NCBI RefSeq assembly: GCF_007565055.1
Contig: NC_044550.1
Coordinates: 87,234,033-87,298,032, forward strand
Length of the DNA: 64,000 nt
Source of the DNA: Rhinopithecus roxellana
Taxonomy: Eukaryota > Chordata > Mammalia > Primates > Cercopithecidae
Direction: 5' to 3'
The translations under genes and the position numbers were made by a program. Below the pieces are notes generated by a model, which was given only the letters and a program-made list of their open reading frames with translations, had not been told where the DNA came from and did no database searches. Shown piece by piece: positions 56,346 through 64,000 of this stretch; the first letter of the stretch is position 1; the number at the start of each line of letters is the position of its first letter.

Positions 56346-57868
56346 CAGTGGATCTCGAATTGTTGGTCTAAGGTCCCCTCTACAACCCGGAGCTTGTTTA
56401 GGGATACAAAGAGCTTTAGTTTATGTGGCTTATACTATTGACATTACATTATTGCAAATGGAAACAGAAATTTAAAAGATTAAATCACTTAAAATAACTG
56501 TACTGATATTAACATGAATAACTTATTTTTATGAAAATTAACTGCATTTTCAAAAAGAAAAAAATTAATGAGAAGTGGGGCATTGTTTTACTGTAGCAAA
56601 TCAGTTTAGTGGCTGGTTTAATGGAAGACAGCAGGATTCTCATATCTGCTTCGGCATTCAGTTTGTTGTGATATATTGTTTTGTTTGAAGTACGTGAAGA
56701 CATTATGACTTCATGCAGACATAAAATTGAAAAAGGGAAGAGTATTTTAATGGCCTTGTAACTGTGAATATTATTCTTTAATGTCATGCCAAAATGTAAC
56801 CAGTGCTAGTTTCTTACAAGAGAGTTGCAATGTGAAATCTGAAATCAGATCAGTGAACATTTTGTCCTCTGTTGCATTAAAATCAACTAGTCTGTCTTGC
56901 ACTTTGAATGGTTCTTTTGTCCAGTCGTGATTTTGTAACATCATTTGGAAAATATTGATTCTCTGGGTTTTGCAGATTTTCCAAATGTTGACATATTTTA
57001 TTATACAACATCAAAAAATCACGTCTATCTAATATCACTATGATCTCATTGGAATGTCTGTGAGTGTTGGAAAGCTGTCAAACTCATGGTGGCTAATATT
57101 AATTTTAAGATTCCAGTTTTTGTTTGGAAGTTCACATTTTTTCACTGGCAACAAATAGAGTAGTGTTTCTCAAAGTTACAGGTTCTCTTCATTCACTTTT
57201 GAAAAATATTTTCCCAAATATTCAAATCTGAGTTACCACAGTTTTTCTATGGTGTTGCATGAAAATGGCTTTTCATGAAAAGTGTCTATCTAGTTCAATC
57301 TATCTATTAAATCTGTTAAGCTCAGTCTATCTAGTAAGTCAATCACTCTATCTCTACATGTAACTACACTTGTAATTTTCAAGTAATGTTTTTGAAACAA
57401 TTATAATAGTTTGGCGTGCAGCACAATGATTTATGGGTACTCTCCGTTTTGTCACACAACGTTAAAAAGATGTTAAGTTTCAACATTTAATAAAATTAAT
57501 ATTTTTTTAAATCTTAAGGAATATTGCTTAGGAAACTGTCTTTTAAAATTCTCATTTTTTTTCTGCTAGTATATGATGTTGAAGAATGCAATGGCTGTTA
57601 GTACGTTTAAGTATTACTTTCTTGATTTCTGCTAAAATACCAACAGTGTTTCCCACCATTGCTTTTTGTACCATCAGTGCACATGTCAACATAGTGGAAA
57701 AAAGTAACATTTTATTATTACTGTAATAAAAATAGTTTTGACTCTGTGGACAGTAACAGAGTGTGTAACACTGGGTAACATTCCTCAAAGTGTTGTCCAC
57801 AGACTGCCTGCAAGTGTTTTGGGTACCTTGAGGAGCCTGTGGTTGTGGACCACACTTTGAGGACTGTT
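56346..57868 (-). mobile_element. 1.5-kb hAT (Charlie-like) DNA transposon relic
   Basis: The ends form an imperfect terminal inverted repeat: left CAGTGGATCTCGAATTGTTG, and right, on the other strand, CAGTCCTCAAAGTGTGGTCC. Inside, 'gagctttagtttatgtggct', 'attctcatatctgcttcggc' and 'gaagacattatgacttcatg' match a common hAT-Charlie body. No transposase frame survives; a minus frame at 56509-56787 is short and featureless. No clear 8-bp target duplication. Confidence 0.7.
57783..57862. repeat. inverted repeat (stem-loop) at a hAT end
   Basis: 'cctcaaagtgttgtccacag' (57783-57802) pairs with 'tgtggaccacactttgagg' (57844-57862), with one mismatch. The arms look like two hAT terminal repeats facing each other about 40 bases apart. 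Confidence 0.75.
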
Positions 57869-58249
57869 ACTCTATAGTGTCAACATGAGTGATGCTCATT
57901 GTATATCCAATCACTTACTTTGTTGCTTGTGGCCCACCTTTTCTCTTTTCAATTCTGCTGTGCACTTCCAGTATCTTCTTCTGCCGTGCTGCACTTCTTG
58001 GTGCTCCTGGGCAGCCTGATCTCTTCGTGCCACTATTCTGTTCTCTATTCTTTAACTTCTTCCTAGGGTCTGTCCTATCATTTTCCCCCTTAATCTGTTA
58101 CATCCCTCCTTATCCTTCCAGTCCCAGCTAAGTCAGCTACTCTATGAACTCCCTGCCGTTAACATTATACAAAATCAAATGCTATAAAAATTCAATAATG
58201 AATACATTTAAGGTGAAATTGGTTGAATTAATATGGAGGAGAAAGTATA

Positions 58250-58620
58250 GGATTGAAAATTTAGGAGGCTTGGGTTCTAGTTGACTCTGTTACTGACCAA
58301 TTGTGCATCTTCAGATGATTCTGTTTGGGGCAAGTGTCCTGATCTTTAAGATAAACTCATTAACAGTATGATTTCTTAGGGTATTTGAGATAAAAGTTTA
58401 TTCTGGAGTTTTAGTAGGTAGAAATGGTATTTTTTGAGTAAAAAGACATAGGTTCTACTTTAGAATAGATCACTTAATACATTTGTGACCTAGAATAAGT
58501 GATCACTTTGCTTTTCCAAGACTTTTTCTTATCTGTAAAATGGAAATAAGAATCTCTACCTGTTTCACAGAGCTTCTCTGATAGTATAATTTGGAATTAT
58601 ATGTAAAAGCACTTTCTAAC
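58250..58620 (+). mobile_element. MIR SINE relics
   Basis: 58250-58350 has 'aggcttgggttctagttgac' and 'gttactgaccaattgtgcat'. 58445-58620 has 'gacataggttctactttaga', 'cttatctgtaaaatggaaat' and 'ctacctgtttcacagagctt'. Both follow the MIR consensus order. Confidence 0.65.
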
Positions 58621-58721
58621 TGTAATATTCTACAAGTTGGATTACCTATGTTTGTGATAGTAGAGCTTCTTTTAAAGAGTTCAAAGTGGTTTTGCATGTT
58701 TGCTGTTACTCTTGTTTTTTT

Positions 58722-58756
58722 TTTAAATATTTATTTATTTATTCATTTATTTTTAC
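58722..58756. repeat. (ATTT)n low-complexity tract
   Basis: About eight ATTT-like units with one interruption. Confidence 0.85.
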
Positions 58757-59109
58757 CATTACTTAAGCTAAGAGTTAAAGATAGAAAACCTAATCATGGG
58801 GAAAATATCTGGGTCACCTTATTACACATAGCTTTCCTCACAAACTCAGAGTGTTAGGGCTGGGATAGATACAACATCTGTGGCATGACTTCTTTATGTG
58901 AGAGTTATGCTTATCACATGGGAGCCATCGACTTTTCACAATGAATCTGTACTGCAAGCAGCATCATTCAGCCTTCATATATAAAGAACGTAGGATGTGG
59001 AGAATGTTTGTATAGCTTTCTTAAGGTCATAAAATCAGTCAGTAGTAGTCAGGTGGTTAAAGCTAACTCTTTAGTCATACTGTACCTATCAGAGTCCTTC
59101 TTGTTTATT

Positions 59110-59250
59110 TGGAAGATTGGAAAACTGTAGTCACAAAAGGTAGTAAAATGGTTTTCCTAATGGCCTACCACTGGCTAGTGGCAGATATGGCAGTTAAACT
59201 TAGGTCTTCTGATTCCCATTCCAAGTTTTTTCTTACCACTATATTTATGT
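59110..59250 (-). mobile_element. antisense MIR SINE relic
   Basis: 'ggcagttaaacttaggtctt' followed by 'ctgattcccattccaagttt' matches the antisense MIR body; the 5' half ('gaaaactgtagtcacaaaag') is weaker. Confidence 0.6.
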
Positions 59251-59677
59251 TTAGTTATTACCCTCACCAGTGGGAACACATTTTTCTTCTTGATTGTCAC
59301 TTAGCCTTTGCATATCTTTGCCATTTTCAAGCAACATATTGGGTTTACTTATGGTCTTTTACATACATTTAAAGTTTATTGAAGTTCTTTCTAAATAATA
59401 GAATGCTACTTTCTGAGCACAAAATCTGACAATCTTCCTTTTTATAGATGTGTGTTCCACCACCTAAAAACTAGTCATTAGTTTGATTAATAGTATATAA
59501 TTTTGATGTTAGTTATCAATGGAAATTTTGTAAATAAGAAACCATTCCTAAGCTACTGTGGTCAGGAAACAATATATGATTTATTTCCTTTCCATGCTGC
59601 TTGTATGCATATATATGCATATAATAAGATCACAAAAACATACTTAAAAAGAAGCAAAGTATAAAATACATGGTTCT

Positions 59678-59993
59678 GGCTGGGCGCAGTGACTCACGCC
59701 TGTAATCCCAGTGCTTTGGGAGGCTGAGGTGGGTTGATCATGAGGTCAAGAGATTGAGACCATTCTGGTCAAGATGGCAAAACCCTGTCTGTACAAAAAT
59801 ACAAAAATTAGCTGGGCGTGGTGGCACATGCCTTTAGTCCCAGCTACTTGGGAGGCTGAGGCAGGAGAATTGCTTGAACCCGGGAGGCAGAGGTTGCAGT
59901 GAGACGAGATCGCAACACTGTCCTCCAGCCTGGCAACAGAGTGAGACTCTGTCTCAAAAAAATTAATAAATAAAAAAATTAAATTAAAAAAAT
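59678..59993 (+). mobile_element. AluS element in intron 2
   Basis: Full length, from 'ggctgggcgcagtgactcac' to an A-rich tail with T interruptions. 'aaatacatg' lies on both sides, a likely target duplication. Confidence 0.9.
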
Positions 59994-60299
59994 ACATGCT
60001 TCCCCCTGGCTCTGCTTTCAAGGTATAAAAAGTGATAGACTAATTCTTCAGAGAGAGAAAAGTGAGTTATCTTTTAAACCGCCATGAAAACTTTAGATAC
60101 AGGCATTTACTTTCTCATATAGGATATTACATAGAGACTTAGTTTTAACTGATCAAAGATTATAATACATATTTTTAATTGCTTTATGCAATCTGTGTCT
60201 TTCTGCCTCAATCTGTTTATGCATGTGTTTGTTCTCTGTATATGTGACACACAAATAATTAAACACAAGTTGTTTTTGGGCATTTATTTTTAAACCTTT

Positions 60300-61140
60300 T
60301 TAAAGTATGTATAATATGCATATAGAAAAGTGCACCAATCATAAGCTTTAATAAATGTTCACATTGGTAACCAGCACACAGATCTAGAAACAGAACATGT
60401 CGAAAACCTTAGAAGTCACTTTCTTTCCAAATTACTCATTGCCAACTCCAGTGACTACCATTCAGTAGATTAATTTTGCCTAGTTTCAAACTGTATGTAA
60501 ATAGAATAATTCAGTATATGTCTTTTATAACTGGCTTCTTTTGCTCACTAACTCTGTAAGATTCATTCACAGTGTTAGATGTAACATCAGTTCATTCATT
60601 GTCTTGCTGCCTAGTATTCCATTATATGAATCACCACAGTTTATTTTTCTGTTCTGCCCTTCATAAACATTTGGGTTGTTTCCAAATACAGCTATACACA
60701 CATATCAATAAAAACTTGTTGAGAATATACACATGACTTTTAGAACTGATTAAGAAAAAAGCAGACAACCTAATTGAAAAGAGAGTAGCCTAAAGGCCAA
60801 AAGAGGGTAGCCTAAAGGCCAACAAAAATATGTAAAGGTGGTCAACTTCATTTGTCATCAAGGGAGTGCAGGTTAAAATCATAATGGTGTACCAATACAC
60901 ATCCATCAGAATGGCTAAATGAAAGAAGAAGAGAATGTGAAGAACCACAATGTTCAAATCCTGCTGGTGAAAATTCAAAATGGCATAAGCATTTGGTAAA
61001 CCATTTGTAAGCATTCGCCAAAACTGAAAGTCCATATACTCTATGACCCAGCCATTCTATTTCTAGTGTATACAGTACTCAGCAGAAACGTGTGCACGTT
61101 TACCAAAAATATGTACAAGAATGTTTAAAGAAGTACTATC
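60300..61140 (-). mobile_element. old L1 3' part with inverted 5' segment (twin-priming pattern)
   Basis: 60300-60740 is antisense L1-like 3' sequence ('gtaaccagcacacagatcta', 'tagtattccattatatgaat', 'aaacatttgggttgtttcca'). 60741-61140 is ORF2 C-terminal sequence in the + sense ('tccatcagaatggctaaatg', 'ctctatgacccagccattct', 'aatatgtacaagaatgttta'). The two parts meet at about the same ORF2 position in opposite orientation. A 22-bp tandem duplication containing 'gtagcctaaaggcca' lies at about 60784-60825. Confidence 0.6.
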
Positions 61141-61289
61141 TGTAATTATGAAAAATATTTATTTTGTCAGCACTTGGAAGTGCTTTATTGATTCAAAAGA
61201 GTCAAAAATTTTCACACCAAAATAATATTCAGCACCACATAGGTTGGAGAACTAGAACTTTGGTAGTGCTGATCTACATTGAGTTGGCT

Positions 61290-61880
61290 ACAGGTAGGCC
61301 ATGGGGATTTATAGAGGAGTGGTATTTCAGGGAAACAGGCATCAAATACAAAATTTCTATGGCAGGTTTTATGTGTTCAAACCACAGCATGTAGATTAGG
61401 AAGAGGGTGAAGGATGGAAAGAGTGATAGATATGAGATCAGAAAGGCTGTAATGGCTGAATCACATGTGGCTTGGTAGGTCATCGTAAGAGCGATTCCCA
61501 CGTTTTGGGCCTGACCAAAAAAAAGAAAAAAGAATGGTTTTTATTTACTGAGTTATCTGTTAAAGACTACAGGAAGAGTAGATATGAAATGAGGGGAAAA
61601 CAAGAGTTTAGTTCTTGATGTGTTAAGTTTGAGGTATCCATTAGACATCAAGAGAAAATGTCCAATAAGCTGTTGAATATAGAGTCCGTAATTCCAGGGA
61701 ATGGTCTAGGCTGGAGGTATACATTTAAAGAGTTGTAAATTATAAAACTAGATGAGGTCACTTAAAAAGTGACTTAGCTAGAAAGGGAAAGATATCTGAG
61801 AAATGACTGGGAATGAGGTTGAAGAAATGGAAGAACAGGTGAAGGAGAATGAGGACATGGTGAGACCCTATCTCTACAAA
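61290..61880 (-). mobile_element. antisense L2 LINE relic
   Basis: 'gtggcttggtaggtcatcgt', 'ttgatgtgttaagtttgagg', 'tatccattagacatcaagag', 'gtccaataagctgttgaata' and 'tagatgaggtcacttaaaaa' match the antisense L2 pattern also seen at 39270-40440. Confidence 0.65.
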
Positions 61881-61999
61881 ATTTTTTTTAGAAAAGGCAT
61901 AAAGCTAGGATAGTGTCTGTCTCTTGCATATTGAGGGCTCTCTGTGGACTGATATAAACTCACACTGGAGAAATCAAAGCTGACTGTGGCAGTAGGATG

Positions 62000-62490
62000 G
62001 AGCAAACAGATCAGAGAGGAGATGGCTGCTGTGGAATGGGAGTGGTTTCTATCTGAGGAGGAAAAGTCTGCTTGAATATTTACTGTGCCTCAGATGTGGT
62101 CACACAAGAGACAACCAGAGAGCATGAGGGCAAGGACAAGTGGAAGCACTGGCTTGGAGCTCAAACATCGGAACTTTGCCTAAAGGGGCCTAAGAGGGTA
62201 ATGGAAGCCCACAGTGTGGACTGCAGAATGCCTGGGGCTGATGGCTGGAATTGGGAGTGGCCATTTGGAGAAAAGCCACAGTCCTTTCCTGGGAATTGAA
62301 ATTAGAGGAGCTCAAAGAGGGGATTTTGAGAAAGCCACAAGGATATTATAAGCTAGCCAGTCAGGAGAACAGTGCAAAAGCCAATCACACCCCCATCCCT
62401 CGGCAGGCTTCCGTGTCTGGGGAAGGCCTGCCTGGGAAAGGAGGGGATATCGTTTTTAAATCAAGCTCAGATTTTGATTATTGAACATCT
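62000..62490. other. GC-richer intronic stretch, unassigned
   Basis: Clearly richer in G and C than its surroundings. Two overlapping + frames (62072-62299 and 62251-62484) are open but lack recognisable features and convincing flanking splice sites. It may be an LTR or other repeat I cannot name. Confidence 0.35.
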
Positions 62491-63594
62491 TACTTAAGGA
62501 AGTGCCAATTTTAGTGAGACTGAAGGTGCCAGGGATACTTTTTATTATCTGAGAGTGACAGAAATTGTTACAAAATTTGCTGGAGATTTCATCCAGGTAT
62601 ATTGGGAAGTCTTACCTCACAGAGCCAGTTTGGATGAGTGTTGTGGGAGGAAAACATAGAATTTCTTTATAATCGAGGCCTGCAGATTCTAGCTTATTCA
62701 ATAAAAAAATTACATTGGTTTCTAAACAATGGTCAAGAGGAACAAGAAGGGTTTGTCTTTTCATGTCCAGATGCCACCACATTTATATTGCAAGGAGGTC
62801 ATTTATCCCTCAGAATAGCATTCATGTTTGTTGCCTCCTGTATCCTGAGTGGGATTTGCATCCAGGACACGTACCATTGTTCAGATATATTGGCCTGTGA
62901 ATATTTCAATGAAGATATCATTCAAATTCAAAAGAGATAGATAGTCTTATCTCTGTATTACAAATCATTTTACACATAAGATATTATATAAAGAGAAGCT
63001 GCAAAAAGTAGTTAAAGCAGAAACAGGTTACATAGTAGGGGTGGCCTTTGAGGACTTTTCACTCAGTTTATTCGGTTTCCTGACAATAGCAAAAGCTCTT
63101 TTATCCCAAGGCATTGTAGTGTCCTTCAAAGTAATTTACTCAAAGAGCTATGATGCTTAAATTGTTTGTTTCAGTTCTCAATTTCTGCTCTGACTTTTCT
63201 TTGCTTAATTCCTTGATTTTAAGTTTTAGTTTGTAGTAGCAAGAAACTCCCCTCCTTTCGTTAACTTGGTGCCATAAATTTCTAGAACATTAAAGTTAAA
63301 GTAATGATTTGGAAAATAAGATAGATGAATTTACAGTGTGTGAATATGTGTAATAACTCAAGATACTGTGTGTATTTGTTTAGCCAAACCACATATTGAT
63401 AACTTTCAACTGGTTTGAACTCAATTAGATTTTTTCTGACTGGTTTTCTTATTAATACTTTTGTAACATTGATTTCTCTTGCTCTACATGTGACATAAAA
63501 TAGGTTACTGTGAATTGGTTATCACACAAAGTGTTAGATGCTACTTTATGTTTGTTACTTTTATCACCTAATTTAAATCTGAAAACAGATGTTT

Positions 63595-63765
63595 TTTGAA
63601 GAAGTGATTTTCTAGAATTATTATCCCTATTTACAAATGAGCTAACTGAGGTAAAGAGATTAAGCATCCAAAGCCACACTGCTAGTTAGTGGTAAACCAG
63701 GATTTAAATTCGGGTAGCTTGGCTCCAGAATTGGTGTGCTTAATCACTCACAGTGCCTCACATGT
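63595..63765 (-). mobile_element. antisense MIR SINE, well preserved
   Basis: 'ttattatccctatttacaaa', 'gagctaactgaggtaaagag', 'ccacactgctagttagtggt' and 'ggctccagaattggtgtgct' give nearly the full antisense MIR body. Confidence 0.8.
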
Positions 63766-63849
63766 CTGGGGGTTACTGTTTTTTTTCTATTTAATGGTAA
63801 GGAATCTTTGGTATGTGCTTTAGGAAGTCTCAAAATGGTATGCTGACAA

Positions 63850-64000
63850 TTAAAAAATTATAAAACCATATAGAAAAAGTATATAGAATGATGATAATGT
63901 ACAGTTCAAAGAATGATAATAAACACCTATGTATCCACCCCCCAGCCTAAGAATTGAACTATGATTATTCTCGCAATTTTAACTATGAGAGATACAAATA
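63850..64000 (-). mobile_element. old L1 3' UTR-like sequence at the window end
   Basis: 'gataataaacacctatgtat' followed by 'ccaccccccagcctaagaat' recalls the antisense 3' UTR of old L1s, cut off by the window end. Confidence 0.4.

Larger units (their letters stand above)
44511..64000 (+). other. GLRB: GLRB intron 2, 5' part (continues beyond the window)
   Basis: The intron opens with GTATGT. The next coding exon should begin by completing a serine codon and encode the start of the extracellular domain; I looked for that sequence through to 64000 and did not find it. The content is AT-rich intron with Alu, L2, L3, MIR, hAT and L1 relics listed separately. Stretches without a recognised repeat include 44660-45139, 45437-47649, 49931-51595, 53816-55490 and 62000-63594. 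Confidence 0.85.

Noticed and set aside
44511..64000. Search for GLRB exon 3
   Set aside because: I looked for sequence encoding the residues that follow CPS in GLRB with an AG acceptor before it and found none, so no further exon is annotated.
1..64000. CRISPR arrays, operons, phage or bacterial features, tRNA genes
   Set aside because: Nothing of the kind was seen. The content is wholly vertebrate; the only RNA-gene-like sequence is the Y3 pseudogene.

Overview
The window is primate genomic DNA. It is AT-rich, crowded with interspersed repeats (Alu, L1, L2, CR1/L3, MIR, MaLR and ERVL relics, hAT and Tigger relics), and has one CpG island. A young antisense Alu at 14918-15237 carries several bases that I recall as typical of the AluYR subfamilies of Old World monkeys. 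Cercopithecid DNA (macaque, baboon or similar) is therefore more likely than human, but this rests on remembered diagnostic bases, not on a search. Repeat family names throughout were assigned by eye against remembered consensus sequences; the general class is more secure than the subfamily. || Only one protein-coding gene is supported: the 5' end of GLRB, the glycine receptor beta subunit, on the + strand. Its promoter is a CpG island (about 42270-42920). A non-coding first exon ends at a GTAAGT donor after 42658. Exon 2 (44360-44510) holds the start codon (44389), the signal peptide and the lysine-rich start of the mature protein, and ends at a GTATGT donor. Everything from 44511 to the end is the start of a long intron 2; exon 3 was not found. 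|| Layout: 1-42269 is upstream flank with no supported gene. Its main parts are: hAT and MIR relics in AT-rich DNA (1-10774); an MST LTR inside an L2 end (10775-11360); an old L1 (11395-12680); a degraded ERVL internal region invaded by three Alus and another MST LTR (12690-16419); L1 fragments up to 25200; Alu, L2 and MaLR relics from 25700 to 36050, including a Y3-like RNA pseudogene inside a Tigger relic; and L2, MIR and Alu relics up to the CpG island. The gene start occupies 42270-44510. Intron 2 carries six Alus or Alu monomers, L2, L3, MIR, a 1.5-kb hAT relic and an L1 that looks twin-primed. || I found no new biological system. The most informative observations are the lineage-marking Alu with a perfect 16-bp target duplication, an Alu with a template-switch-like inverted insertion, the Y3-like pseudogene, the nested ERVL stack, and several palindromes and local duplications.
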